Below, one piece after another: positions 37,649 to 46,702 of a DNA stretch of 64,000 bases. The position numbers and the translations under genes were made by a program. The stretch covers positions 310,001 through 374,000 of the forward strand of contig NZ_JACVPM010000002.1 of NCBI RefSeq assembly GCF_018881905.1. The letters are read 5' to 3'. Each line of letters starts with the position of its first letter. Positions within the stretch are counted from its first letter, which is position 1. Below the pieces are notes generated by a model that saw only the letters and a program-made list of their open reading frames with translations, did not search any database and had not been told where the DNA came from. The DNA comes from Polynucleobacter sp. MG-27-Goln-C1. GTDB taxonomy: Bacteria; Pseudomonadota; Gammaproteobacteria; Burkholderiales; Burkholderiaceae.

Positions 37649-38966
37649 TCTTCATTCGATCCATGGCTAAGTACTTTTGGAACGCTGCCTTTACTTGCTC
37701 AAGGCTGACCGCTTCCACTTGCTTAGTCCACACCTCCATCGTGTCGAGAGGCAAATTATTCCAAGCAATTGAGGAAACATTATCGAGCAACTTGCGGTTG
37801 TTATCAATTCTCAAAGGGTAGCCATTCATCAAATTCGCTTTAGCGGCATCGAGCTCAGATTGCGTGGGTCCATCAGCAATAAATTGCGCAATGGAAGAAC
37901 TCATCACCTCTAGTGCCAAAGCTGCCTGATCATTCTTGGTTTGCAATCCCGCCTGAAAAATCCCCGCATCCTTTCCAGGCGCAAAGTAGCTAAACACACT
38001 GTAGGCCAGGCCACGCTTTTCACGAACCTCTGACATGAGACGGGATACAAAGCCACCGCCGCCCAAGACATAGTTCCCCACTAACAATGGAAAATAGTCG
38101 GGGTTGCTACGGGTTACTGCAGTCATTCCCATACTGATATGCGCTTGCTGTGAATCAAATGGAATGGTGACCTCACGTTGACTTAAAGGCTCTACTGGTG
38201 AGCGCTCAAAAGCCGGCAACTTGGCAATAGCAGGTCCAGACTGCGGCACTCTTTGCAATAAACCTTGAACAATTTCAGCAGCCTCTGCTTTACTCACGTC
38301 GCCTACGATACTGACAATCATTCGATCGCCGCGGTAAAACTGTTTATGGAACTGCTGCAAGTCAGTTGCGCTGATATTGGTAATACTTTGTACCGTTGGT
38401 GAATTAGCTAACGGATAGCTTCCATAAACCAATTTTCTAAAACGGCGATCTAGGACTGACTCTGGCTTTGTCTCTGACTCTAGCAATGCAGTTGTCATTC
38501 TTTGCTTCTCGCGCACCAAGATTTTGGCATCGTAAGTGGGGGCGCTCAACATGGCCGATCCCAACTGAACAGCGCGATCACGTAAATCTTTGCGACTTAA
38601 AGTTCGAATGCGCATGACAGCGCGCTCACCGCTGACAGTAATGCCAAAGTTTGCACCCAAGTCTGCAATCTCATCGGCGATCTGCGCCTCTGTCAGTAAA
38701 CCCTTCTCTGACTTTGCGCCATAGTTCATCAGTTGACCAGTTACTGTAGCTAAGCCACTCTTTGCCGCTGGATCATAGCGATCACCCGCATCAATACTGA
38801 TCTCGATATCCACCATAGGCAAGGCTTTAGTTTGGACTAAGTAAGCTTGCGCGCCCTTGACGGGCTCTAGTTTTTCAATCGGCAATATTGCATGGGCAGA
38901 GGTACTAACCCCCGCTATCAGAACGAATGCAAGACTAGCTTGCTTGAGCAATTTATTTAGCAGCAC
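37620..38966 (-). CDS. M16 family peptidase-like protein, non-catalytic subunit
   Basis: About 448 residues, with a signal peptide (LKQASLAFVLIAGVSTSAHA, cleavage near residue 26) and two M16-type halves. The HXXEH zinc motif is absent, while the Arg/Tyr-bearing C-terminal loop VREKRGLAYSVFSYF is kept. This fits the B subunit of a heterodimeric periplasmic M16 protease whose A subunit is the preceding gene. The frame reaches ATG 38990, but GTG 38966 has a strong AAGGAG seven bases upstream and yields a clean signal peptide, so I chose it. It overlaps the A gene by 14 bases. Confidence 0.88.
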   Translation of the reverse strand: MLLNKLLKQASLAFVLIAGVSTSAHAILPIEKLEPVKGAQAYLVQTKALPMVDIEISIDAGDRYDPAAKSGLATVTGQLMNYGAKSEKGLLTEAQIADEIADLGANFGITVSGERAVMRIRTLSRKDLRDRAVQLGSAMLSAPTYDAKILVREKQRMTTALLESETKPESVLDRRFRKLVYGSYPLANSPTVQSITNISATDLQQFHKQFYRGDRMIVSIVGDVSKAEAAEIVQGLLQRVPQSGPAIAKLPAFERSPVEPLSQREVTIPFDSQQAHISMGMTAVTRSNPDYFPLLVGNYVLGGGGFVSRLMSEVREKRGLAYSVFSYFAPGKDAGIFQAGLQTKNDQAALALEVMSSSIAQFIADGPTQSELDAAKANLMNGYPLRIDNNRKLLDNVSSIAWNNLPLDTMEVWTKQVEAVSLEQVKAAFQKYLAMDRMKIVVLGAKNK

Positions 38967-40338
38967 GATTGTCTCCTTGCTTACTCTCATTGGATTGACG
39001 CGCCTGCGGATCTAAAACTGCAACTGTTAAACCTTCATCGACCAAATATTTTTTTGCAACAGCTTGAACTTGTGCAGGAGTAATTGCTTGCATCCTCTCC
39101 AACATCACATCAATATCTCGCCATGAGAATCCAGCCATCTCTGTACTGCCGATTTCCATTGCCTGACCAAAGATCGAATCTCGCTTATAAATTTGATCAG
39201 ACAAAATACGCACCTTGATGCGCTTGAGCTCTGACTCCAGAATTCCCTTATCGACAATTTCTTTTAGAGCCTTCCGAATACTGCTCTCAGCCTGCTCTAC
39301 TGTTTTGCCCTTAGCCATACTGGTGCTAATTAAAAAGAGTTCTGGCCCTCTTGAGATCATGTCGTAACCCACACCCACATCGTTAACTACCCGCTCTTGC
39401 TTTACCATCGTGCGGTTTAAGCGAGCGTTGTCATAACCATCAAGTACTGCAGCTAATAACTCCAGCGCATACGGCTCATCATCTTCTAACTTGCCCACTT
39501 GTAACTTGGGAACCTTCCATGCCATTGCAAGCTGTGCGCTATCTGCTGGCGCTTTCACTTGCACCCGCTTAATACCTTTTTGTGGCGGCTCGATCTGTGG
39601 TTTACGTTCAGGTAACGCTCTTGCAGAAGCGACCCCATAATATTTTTCTACTTGCTGCAAAATAGCTTTAGGGTCCACGTCACCCGCAATAACGACTGTG
39701 GCGTTATTAGGTTTGTACCAACTGCGATACCAATCACGTGCATCAGTAGCTTTCATATTGACCAGGTCATTCATCCACCCCACTACCGGATGACGATAAG
39801 GTGAGCTCATATAAGCAGTAGCCATGAGTGACTCATTTAGAAGGCTACTTGGATTATCCTCAGTACGCAGACGACGCTCTTCCATCACTACCTGAATTTC
39901 TTTCAAGAACTCTGCATCATCAAAGTTGAGGTTAGACATGCGATCAGCCTCTAGCTTCATCACCTCATCTAGCTTGGACTTTTCTACCTGCTGAAAATAG
40001 GCTGTGTAATCGCGGGAGGTGAATGCATTTTCTCGACCGCCAACTGCCGCAACTAAGCGAGAGAACTCTCCTGACTTAACCTTGTCAGTGCCCTTAAACA
40101 TCATATGCTCGAGCACATGGGCTACACCAGTCTTACCATTTACCTCATCCATTGAGCCAGCGCGGTACCAAACCATATGCGCAACCGTCGGCGCCCGATG
40201 ATCCTCACGCACAATCAACTTAAGACCATTAGACAGTTGAAACTCGTGGGTATTTGCTAGACCTGCGTCTGTGGCTGCCCAGGCGCTGGGACAGCAGAGC
40301 ATCAAATAGAAAGAAAAGCGTAATAAAGTGGAGCGCAT
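38953..40338 (-). CDS. M16 family zinc metallopeptidase, catalytic subunit
   Basis: About 461 residues, exported (signal peptide LLRFSFYLMLCCPSAWA, cleavage near residue 21). The inverted zinc site HVLEH lies near residue 75, with the downstream Glu in the EIQVVMEERRLR segment. The family includes mitochondrial processing peptidase and insulysin; substrates of the bacterial periplasmic pairs are mostly unknown. ATG 40338 is preferred to GTG 40350. It diverges from ftsY with 60 bases between starts. Confidence 0.92.
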   Translation of the reverse strand: MRSTLLRFSFYLMLCCPSAWAATDAGLANTHEFQLSNGLKLIVREDHRAPTVAHMVWYRAGSMDEVNGKTGVAHVLEHMMFKGTDKVKSGEFSRLVAAVGGRENAFTSRDYTAYFQQVEKSKLDEVMKLEADRMSNLNFDDAEFLKEIQVVMEERRLRTEDNPSSLLNESLMATAYMSSPYRHPVVGWMNDLVNMKATDARDWYRSWYKPNNATVVIAGDVDPKAILQQVEKYYGVASARALPERKPQIEPPQKGIKRVQVKAPADSAQLAMAWKVPKLQVGKLEDDEPYALELLAAVLDGYDNARLNRTMVKQERVVNDVGVGYDMISRGPELFLISTSMAKGKTVEQAESSIRKALKEIVDKGILESELKRIKVRILSDQIYKRDSIFGQAMEIGSTEMAGFSWRDIDVMLERMQAITPAQVQAVAKKYLVDEGLTVAVLDPQARQSNESKQGDNRAAK

Positions 40339-40398
40339 CTGTAAGATCACCTATCCCTAAATTAAATTGATAAGATGCAAGATTAAATTGTATCGATT

Positions 40399-41289
40399 AT
40401 GTTCGGCCTACGTAAAACCCTCGGATCCCTATTTAAATCCAATCAGACTGATGAAGCCTGGTTTGATGCCCTAGAAGAATCTCTCATTCTGAGCGACGTG
40501 GGCCTACCTACGACTGAACAACTGATTAGCAAACTACGTAAAGCCGCTAAATCAGAAAAAGCTAGCAGCCCAGAAGATCTCAAGCAACTGCTCATTCATG
40601 AGGTAGCAAGTCTCTTAAAGCCCTTGGAGCCAATCCCCAATCCTTTGTACGTTCATGATCAAAAGACCACGCCAGAGGTGTGGCTAGTAATTGGCGTTAA
40701 TGGTGCGGGCAAGACCACCACCATCGGCAAGCTCTGCAAACTCTTTCAATCACAAGGTAAATCCGTTTTACTAGCAGCCGGAGATACTTTCCGCGCAGCG
40801 GCACGTAACCAGCTTCTTGAATGGGGTGGCCGTAATCAAGTCGACGTGATCATGCAAGAGAGTGGAGATGCAGCAGCCGTGGCACACGATGCCATTCATG
40901 CAGCGATTTCTCGCAAGAGCGATATTCTGATTATTGATACCGCTGGCAGACTCGCTACTCAAGACCATCTCATGGAGGAGCTGAAGAAGGTGAAAAGAGT
41001 CATCGGCAAGGCCCTTCCTGGGGCACCTCACCAGACTTTGCTCGTTCTTGATGGCAATACAGGTCAAAACGGTTTAAGCCAAGTAAAGGCCTTTCATGCT
41101 GCTCTAGGGCTTTCTGCCTTAATCGTGACCAAATTGGATGGCACTGCTAAAGGCGGGGTCATTTGCGCACTCGCCCACACCCTCAGCAATGGGCCAAAAC
41201 CAGCAGTTTTAGCCTTAGGCAAAGGCGAGGGAATTGATGATTTAGCCCCCTTTACAGCCGCCCAATATTCATCTGAATTATTCAATTAA
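40399..41289 (+). CDS. ftsY: Signal recognition particle receptor FtsY
   Basis: A 296-residue SRP receptor GTPase without the long acidic N-terminal A domain of E. coli FtsY. The G1 loop is GVNGAGKTTTIGKL (residues 99-112), followed by AAGDTFRAAARNQL, IIDTAGRL, TKLDGTAKGG and LGKGEGIDDLAPF. It docks SRP-ribosome complexes at the inner membrane. No clear Shine-Dalgarno sequence precedes the ATG. Adjacency to rsmD/coaD (divergent) and rpoH (same strand) echoes the ftsY-ftsE-ftsX-rpoH locus of other proteobacteria; ftsE and ftsX are missing between them here. Confidence 0.97.
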   Translation: MFGLRKTLGSLFKSNQTDEAWFDALEESLILSDVGLPTTEQLISKLRKAAKSEKASSPEDLKQLLIHEVASLLKPLEPIPNPLYVHDQKTTPEVWLVIGVNGAGKTTTIGKLCKLFQSQGKSVLLAAGDTFRAAARNQLLEWGGRNQVDVIMQESGDAAAVAHDAIHAAISRKSDILIIDTAGRLATQDHLMEELKKVKRVIGKALPGAPHQTLLVLDGNTGQNGLSQVKAFHAALGLSALIVTKLDGTAKGGVICALAHTLSNGPKPAVLALGKGEGIDDLAPFTAAQYSSELFN

Positions 41290-41317
41290 ATCATAGGCTT
41301 ATAGAAGTAAAAAACCA

Positions 41318-41344
41318 TTAGCACTCTCTTGACAAGAGTGCTAA
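41318..41344 (+). promoter_or_regulatory. CIRCE operator (HrcA site) overlapping the rpoH promoter
   Basis: TTAGCACTC at 41318-41326 and GAGTGCTAA at 41336-41344 are perfect inverted repeats separated by nine bases, exactly the CIRCE consensus bound by the HrcA repressor. The spacer contains TTGACA (41329-41334), a perfect -35 hexamer, and TAAAAT (41341-41346, partly in the right arm) could serve as a -10 with TTAGCA as its -35. Either way the operator covers the promoter, 40 bases before rpoH. A site here implies that rpoH is de-repressed when HrcA is inactivated by heat. Confidence 0.93.
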
Positions 41345-41383
41345 AATAGAACCCTACTAATACCTAAAATATATAAAAAGATA

Positions 41384-42325
41384 ATGGTTCAAAAGAAAGC
41401 ATACAAACCGCAATTGCAAGCACGGCAAACATTGCCAGCAGCGCAGACTGCTGCGGCTTCGCTTGCCTTTCCGATGTTGCCTTCCCTTGGGGTTGGCACA
41501 CTCGACTCTTATATCTCGTACGTCAATCGCGTACCTATGCTCAGTGCCGCAGAGGAACTTCACCTCGCGCAGGAATTTCGTCGCACTGAAAATGTGGATG
41601 CTGCGAAAACTTTGGTTCTCTCGCACCTCCGTTTGGTGGTGTCTGTTGCTCGCCAGTATTTAGGCTATGGCATTCCACATGCCGACCTCATTCAAGAAGG
41701 CAATATCGGCTTGATGAAGGCTGTAAAACGCTACGACCCTAACCAAGGTGCACGCTTAGTCTCTTACGCAATCCATTGGATTAAGGCAGAGATTCATGAG
41801 TACATTCTTAAGAACTGGCGTTTAGTTAAAGTTGCAACAACTAAAGCGCAACGCAAGCTGTTCTTTAATTTACGCAGCAACAAACCTACTTTGGCTGCGC
41901 TGACACCAAATGAAGTTGAGGCATTAGCTAAGGCTCTGGATGTCAAAGGCTCGGACGTTAAAGAAATGGAAATGCGTCTAGCTGGTGGTGATATTGCCTT
42001 AGAGGGCGACGACACTGATGATGAGTCAGCCTATGCACCGATTCAGTGGCTGGCTGATAACAGTCAAGAGCCTACTGAGATGATGGCTGCTGCTGCAACT
42101 GATGCTCTACATGGCCCTCAATTAGATCAAGCACTCATGGCTTTGGATGAGCGTAGTCGCAACATCGTCCAATCACGTTGGCTGGCAATGGATGCGGATG
42201 GTAAGGGTACAAAGACTTTGCATGATCTCGCTAGTGAATATGGCATCTCTGCAGAGCGTGTTCGTCAGATTGAGACTGCTGCTCTCAAAAAGATGCGCAG
42301 CCTCTTGCAAACAGAAGCTGCATAA
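41384..42325 (+). CDS. rpoH: RNA polymerase heat-shock sigma factor sigma-32
   Basis: A 313-residue sigma-70 family factor. The RpoH box QRKLFFNLR identifies it. Region 2 includes LVVSVARQYLGYGIPHADLI and YAIHWIKAEIHEYIL; region 4 ends with the helix-turn-helix EYGISAERVRQIETAALKKM. An N-terminal extension of about 30 Ala/Gln-rich residues is longer than in E. coli. It directs transcription of chaperone and protease genes. The ATG has no clear Shine-Dalgarno sequence and lies in an A/T-rich leader. A CIRCE operator lies just upstream. Confidence 0.96.
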   Translation: MVQKKAYKPQLQARQTLPAAQTAAASLAFPMLPSLGVGTLDSYISYVNRVPMLSAAEELHLAQEFRRTENVDAAKTLVLSHLRLVVSVARQYLGYGIPHADLIQEGNIGLMKAVKRYDPNQGARLVSYAIHWIKAEIHEYILKNWRLVKVATTKAQRKLFFNLRSNKPTLAALTPNEVEALAKALDVKGSDVKEMEMRLAGGDIALEGDDTDDESAYAPIQWLADNSQEPTEMMAAAATDALHGPQLDQALMALDERSRNIVQSRWLAMDADGKGTKTLHDLASEYGISAERVRQIETAALKKMRSLLQTEAA

Positions 42326-42346
42326 GCAGCTTTCCTCTCTCAGCTT

Positions 42347-42958
42347 TTACTTCAGCAATTCCTTCAAGTCTTGCGCCAAGGTCTCAGGACCTTGCGCATG
42401 CTTGATATAAAGACGTAAATGACCCTCTGGATCAAATGCGTAGCTTCCTGCTGTGTGATCTATGGTGTATGAACCAGGACTAGTACCAGGTACCTTCTTG
42501 TAATAAATCTTGAAGTCTTTGGTGACCTTTTCTAAAGCAGCTTCATCAGCTGGGCGCAAGCCCAAGAAACGGGAATCAAATGCGGGGACATACTGCTTCA
42601 GAATGCTTGCGCTATCTCGCTCAGGATCTACTGTTACAAACAATACCTGCACCTTATCAGCCTGTGGTCCCAATAGAGTCATGACCTGCTGCATCTCAGT
42701 CAGCGTCGTAGGGCATACATCTGGACACTGAGTATAGCCAAAGAACATCACAACTGCTTTGCCTTTAAAGTCAGCCATGGTCCTTACTTTCCCATCAGGA
42801 TCAAGCAAGCTAAAGTCTGTACCGAATGCTTTGCTGCCAGTAATGTCAACATTCTTAAAGCTTGGCTTAGGACTGCAAGCTGCCAAAGCTAAACCAATGA
42901 GCGATAACATCAGGATGCGTGCAATGCGCATAGAAATTTTTGATAAATTCATATTCAT
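42347..42958 (-). CDS. SCO1/SenC family copper chaperone (lipoprotein)
   Basis: A 203-residue SCO protein with a lipoprotein signal peptide (lipobox LAAC, Cys28) and a thioredoxin-like domain. The copper ligands are present: CPDVC in GYTQCPDVCPTTL and the distal His in IDHTAGSYAFDP. It delivers copper, or reduces the cysteines, for the CuA site of oxidase subunit II. It follows ctaB with one base between stop and start, so it belongs to the heme A/assembly operon, and converges on rpoH. Confidence 0.93.
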   Translation of the reverse strand: MNMNLSKISMRIARILMLSLIGLALAACSPKPSFKNVDITGSKAFGTDFSLLDPDGKVRTMADFKGKAVVMFFGYTQCPDVCPTTLTEMQQVMTLLGPQADKVQVLFVTVDPERDSASILKQYVPAFDSRFLGLRPADEAALEKVTKDFKIYYKKVPGTSPGSYTIDHTAGSYAFDPEGHLRLYIKHAQGPETLAQDLKELLK

Positions 42959-42959
42959 C

Positions 42960-43853
42960 TCACATGCAATAGTGATCGATTAATAGCGCTGCAAACAGCA
43001 AAGATAAATACGTAATCGAAAAACGGAATGTTTTCTTCGCCAACTCATCGCTATAAGAAACAAATAGAGCAATCACATAAGCCAAGAACATCAGACCTAA
43101 AATGATTGCGGAGACTAAATACACCAGCCCACTCATACCGTAGATGTAAGGCAGCAAAGTAGCTGCAATCAAAATCAGGGTGTACAGCAAAATGTTGAGC
43201 AGCGTAAAGCGCTCACCATGAGTTACCGGTAACATCGGCAAACCACTTTGCACATAGTCATCACGCCGATATAGAGCGAGCGCCCAAAAGTGCGGCGGCG
43301 TCCAAACAAAAATAATCAGCACTAAGAGCCAAGCTTCTGCAGACAGGCTATTCGTGACTGCCGCCCAACCTAGAGCTGGCGGCATCGCGCCAGATAGTCC
43401 ACCAATCACAATATTTTGTGGTGTAGCAGGCTTAAGCAGCCAGGTATAAATCACAGCGTAACCTACAAAAGTTGCTACTGTGAGCCACATCGTTAATGGA
43501 TTGCAGAAGTTCCACAAGATGACCATTCCCAAACTACCGAGAACAATCGAAAAAATAGTAATGTGAAAAGGTGTTACCTCACCCGTGGCAGATGGCCTCC
43601 AAGAGGTACGCTTCATCTTTGCATCAACAGCCTGTTCAATCAAACAGTTCATTGCAAACGCTGCACCCGCCAATAACCATATACCAACTATTCCACCAAT
43701 GAGCACTGGGTAAGGCACCATGCCAGGGGTAGCCAAGAACATTCCAATCACTGCGCAGAAAACTGCTAGCTGAGTGACGCGGGGCTTGGTGAGAACCCAG
43801 TATTGACGCCAACGCGGCATCGCTCCAGGAGTGGAAGAGGTGGGGCTACTCAT
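42960..43853 (-). CDS. ctaB: Protoheme IX farnesyltransferase (heme O synthase)
   Basis: A 297-residue UbiA-family membrane prenyltransferase with about eight or nine helices. The Asp-rich prenyl-diphosphate site is [15 protein letters not shown], and [17 protein letters not shown] and [19 protein letters not shown] are the other conserved loops. It makes heme O from heme B, the step before CtaA. Its ATG overlaps the ctaA stop by four bases. The call covers both names in use, ctaB and cyoE; the aa3/caa3 oxidase context favours ctaB. Confidence 0.96.
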   Translation of the reverse strand: MSSPTSSTPGAMPRWRQYWVLTKPRVTQLAVFCAVIGMFLATPGMVPYPVLIGGIVGIWLLAGAAFAMNCLIEQAVDAKMKRTSWRPSATGEVTPFHITIFSIVLGSLGMVILWNFCNPLTMWLTVATFVGYAVIYTWLLKPATPQNIVIGGLSGAMPPALGWAAVTNSLSAEAWLLVLIIFVWTPPHFWALALYRRDDYVQSGLPMLPVTHGERFTLLNILLYTLILIAATLLPYIYGMSGLVYLVSAIILGLMFLAYVIALFVSYSDELAKKTFRFSITYLSLLFAALLIDHYCM

Positions 43854-44980
43854 AATGATTTAACCATCTTAATATGAACGGGGGCACTCCAAGAGGACCA
43901 CTGGGTCAGGCGAACCAAACAGAACACCAGAGCTGCGGAACCGCCGGTATGCATCAAGGCAGCAAGAAGCGGCCACTGAAAAACGACATTCGAAATACCC
44001 GTAAGGGCTTGAAGAATCAGTAAGCCTAGTAATAACTTAGCAATCTTGCCCATTCCGGATAATGCAGCATTACTTAACTGAAGAGCGCTCACTCCCAATA
44101 AGCTGAGGTCTGCAATAGCAACTACAGCAAACACGCGATGCGCCCAATGGATTGTTTGCAAGGCAACAGGAGAAATAGATTCACCTTGAGCATTCAGGCC
44201 CAGCGCACGCCAAAGAGTAAAACCAGCCTGCCAATCTGTTTCCGGCAAAAATGTTCCCATGCAGGTCGGAAAATCAGGGCATGCTAATACCGCGTAATTT
44301 GTACTCACCCATGCACCCAAAAATATTTGAATGCTGAGGGCGACCGCAGCAAGAAAGAGCAACTTTGCAGAAAGTGGCTTAGGTTGAAAGCGAAGTGCTG
44401 AGGAAGACTTTTCTTCCCACTCTTGCTGCGCATAAGTCGTTAAGGAGGCCAGCAAAACTAGAGCCAACATTAAGTGGATAGTCACAATGATGGGTTGTAA
44501 TTTGAGCGTCACTGTCCAAGCACCAAATGCTCCCTGAATGCACACCAAAACCAGCAAGCACAGGCTGCCCAACAATGGCTTTGTACCCAAGCTCTTCAAC
44601 TTACTAAAAGCTAAACCCACCTGAATCAAAATTAATGCACCAACAGTCATTGCTAAATAACGATGAATCATTTCAATCCAGGCCTTAATCACCGTCACAG
44701 GGCCCGTAGGCATATTGGCCTCAGCAAGCTGTATCTCGCCGATCGCATGCCATGGGTTTGAGGTGCCATAGCAACCAGGCCAATCTGGGCAACCCAAGCC
44801 AGAATCCGTAAGACGAGTGAAAGCACCGAACACAATTAAGTCGAAAGTCATGAAGACCAAAACCCAATTGAGCTTTTGGAAAAAGCTATAACCCGGCCTG
44901 GTCCAGAGATAGAGCAAAGGTAGACCTGCAAAGACAATTGCAATTGCAGCTAACTCCCCGAGCAATAAGAAACTACTCAT
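43850..44980 (-). CDS. ctaA: Heme A synthase (COX15/CtaA)
   Basis: A 376-residue membrane protein of about eight helices with conserved histidines in [29 protein letters not shown] and [13 protein letters not shown]. It oxidises the C8 methyl of heme O to make heme A for the oxidase encoded nearby. The cysteine-bearing loops [12 protein letters not shown] and [11 protein letters not shown], typical of the COX15 type, are present. It overlaps both neighbours by four bases (ATGA). Confidence 0.95.
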   Translation of the reverse strand: MSSFLLLGELAAIAIVFAGLPLLYLWTRPGYSFFQKLNWVLVFMTFDLIVFGAFTRLTDSGLGCPDWPGCYGTSNPWHAIGEIQLAEANMPTGPVTVIKAWIEMIHRYLAMTVGALILIQVGLAFSKLKSLGTKPLLGSLCLLVLVCIQGAFGAWTVTLKLQPIIVTIHLMLALVLLASLTTYAQQEWEEKSSSALRFQPKPLSAKLLFLAAVALSIQIFLGAWVSTNYAVLACPDFPTCMGTFLPETDWQAGFTLWRALGLNAQGESISPVALQTIHWAHRVFAVVAIADLSLLGVSALQLSNAALSGMGKIAKLLLGLLILQALTGISNVVFQWPLLAALMHTGGSAALVFCLVRLTQWSSWSAPVHIKMVKSL

Positions 44981-45636
44981 TGCAATTGCTCGCCCTTACG
45001 ATTGAGGCGCAGTAGTTTTTCGAGATCTTTTTTGATGCTGCCAAATTCCTTCGGTGAGTTAGTCACCGGAAAAACCATCATCTTGGCTGGACTCGGATCG
45101 ATCAACTGAATCTTCTGCCCTGCGCCATCACGATTAAGCCAAACATCAAACTCAGACTTCAACTGAGGATCTGCGGGCAAACTGAGAATCTGAAATCCTG
45201 CAGTCTTTTCATCATAAGCCAGCAATACCTCAGGGTCTACTGGCTTCCCATCTGTATTAACCCAAACCAACTGAACGCGACCACTCTCGCGGCCGACAGC
45301 AATACGCAACTGGCGCATTAAAAATAAAGCCTCAAGGCAAGATTCGTTTTGAATGGTGCACTCGCCAGCCGGTCTAGCTACTAGCAAAGTCCATTTGCCA
45401 TTAAAAGGAATATCAAACCAAGCTGGATTCACATCTTGCACAGGCTGAACAAGGGTTCCGAAATTTGTTTTTCCACCCTCTGGCTTAAAGACGTAATACG
45501 CCAAATAAGAAGCGATCACCGGTGCTGCACATGCAAGCAATAAAAATAGCATTTGCAGACGACCGCGACGAGTCTGCGCGTTAATCGCCGATGAATCCAT
45601 TTGCGAAGCTGGGATTAATAACTCTTTATCACTCAC
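44977..45636 (-). CDS. Membrane-anchored protein of the oxidase-assembly operon, unknown role
   Basis: A 219-residue protein found in this operon position in betaproteobacteria, but without an established name. One transmembrane helix (LQMLFLLLACAAPVIASYLAYYVF, residues about 28-51) leads to a periplasmic domain. The segment GKWTLLVARPAGECTIQNES with a second Cys after six residues, then LFLMRQLRIAVGRESGRVQL, looks like a diverged SCO/thioredoxin fold with C-X6-C in place of CXXXC. It is coupled by four-base overlaps to the Surf1 gene upstream and ctaA downstream. A role in copper or redox handling during oxidase assembly is an inference. Confidence 0.75.
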   Translation of the reverse strand: MSDKELLIPASQMDSSAINAQTRRGRLQMLFLLLACAAPVIASYLAYYVFKPEGGKTNFGTLVQPVQDVNPAWFDIPFNGKWTLLVARPAGECTIQNESCLEALFLMRQLRIAVGRESGRVQLVWVNTDGKPVDPEVLLAYDEKTAGFQILSLPADPQLKSEFDVWLNRDGAGQKIQLIDPSPAKMMVFPVTNSPKEFGSIKKDLEKLLRLNRKGEQLQ

Positions 45637-46409
45637 ACTCTATCTCCATTCACAGCAAGCTCTCGCCGATATTTCATGAGGCCATTGATGAGCCAAAATA
45701 AAAATCCAGCCAATGCCAAAGCAAACCACTGAAAGGCATAAGCATAATGGCGATCGACGCCATTTGTTGGGGAGGGCCAATTTCTAACTAAACCATCTTT
45801 TTTGGCTGAATCGGATTCACGAACAATAAATGGCAACTGCTTCCACCCATGACTTTGGGCTTCGAGCGCTAAATCAAAATTTTGCTCAATTCTAGGACTC
45901 GCTTTCGTATCACTTTTTTGGCCCAACTCATAAACCCTTCCCGGGTGGGGAAAGGCAACCCCTTCAATAGCCACCACTTCATCTGGGGTATTGATTGGAG
46001 GTAGTTCAGTACGATTTTCATTATTCCGAGGAGCCCAGCCTCGATTGACCCAAACAACGGCATCCTGACCATGTAATTTCAGGGGCATCATCACATAAAA
46101 CCCAGACTGGCCTGCACTGCCAGCCCCACCATCCGGAATAGGACGAGGGCGGTTATCTAGCCAAATAGCCTCAGCTGGGATAAAGCGGCCGCGAGCAAGA
46201 ATACGACGCTCTGCAGCCTGCTCTAAGGTCAAACTATCGGTATTGGCATTCAGTACGGGCATTTGCAGCTTCGCAGCCAGAGAGTCACCCAAGCGAATCT
46301 TTTGATCTGCCCGATTTAGTTGCCAAATACCCGCGCTACAGCCCACCAAAATCACCAGCAGGGCTGATAAAGTAGCAACTATACGACTAGTAATTAAGCT
46401 AGAAAACAT
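45633..46409 (-). CDS. SURF1 family cytochrome oxidase assembly protein
   Basis: About 258 residues, with a transmembrane helix at each end (near residues 10-28 and FQWFALALAGFLFWLINGLM near the C-terminus) and the periplasmic SURF1 domain between. The characteristic IWLDNRPRP, GFYVMMPLKLHG, VWVNRGWAPRNNENR and HYAYAFQWF segments are clear. It aids insertion of heme A into subunit I. ATG 46409 is preferred to GTG 46415. It diverges from a small membrane-protein gene with 20 bases between starts. Confidence 0.93.
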   Translation of the reverse strand: MFSSLITSRIVATLSALLVILVGCSAGIWQLNRADQKIRLGDSLAAKLQMPVLNANTDSLTLEQAAERRILARGRFIPAEAIWLDNRPRPIPDGGAGSAGQSGFYVMMPLKLHGQDAVVWVNRGWAPRNNENRTELPPINTPDEVVAIEGVAFPHPGRVYELGQKSDTKASPRIEQNFDLALEAQSHGWKQLPFIVRESDSAKKDGLVRNWPSPTNGVDRHYAYAFQWFALALAGFLFWLINGLMKYRRELAVNGDRV

Positions 46410-46429
46410 ATTCACAAGGGTACTTTGAG

Positions 46430-46642
46430 ATGAAATGGATTATTCCAGTTGCACTGCTAATGATTGTAGGAAGCTTGGGCTCTGCTCTCTACTTCATGAT
46501 GAAGGATAAGGGCGGTAGCTCAAGAATGGTTCAGTCTCTCATGCTACGTATTGGACTTTCAATAGTTCTGTTTCTTGGTATCTTGATTGCCCACTATTTT
46601 GGCTATATTGAAGCTACTGGTGTTCGGGTAGGAACAAGCTAA
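46430..46642 (+). CDS. Twin-transmembrane protein, DUF2909
   Basis: A 70-residue protein with two helices (about residues 3-22 and 42-62) around a short basic loop containing MMKDKGGSSRMV. It matches the DUF2909 twin-transmembrane family regularly found beside oxidase genes. Its function is unknown; a small oxidase-associated or assembly role is only suggested by location. It is the one plus-strand gene in the oxidase cluster and ends at a shared terminator. Confidence 0.85.
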   Translation: MKWIIPVALLMIVGSLGSALYFMMKDKGGSSRMVQSLMLRIGLSIVLFLGILIAHYFGYIEATGVRVGTS

Positions 46643-46668
46643 GCAAAATAAAATCGGTAACCCAAAAT

Positions 46669-46700
46669 AAATCGGGGCTTAACGCCCCGATTTTTTATTT
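46669..46700. terminator. Bidirectional terminator between the DUF2909 gene and ctaE
   Basis: AAATCGGGGC and GCCCCGATTT form a perfect 10-base-pair stem with a five-base loop. On the plus strand it is followed by TTTATTT and on the minus strand by TTATTTT, so it can stop both convergent transcripts. Confidence 0.9.
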
Positions 46701-46702
46701 CC

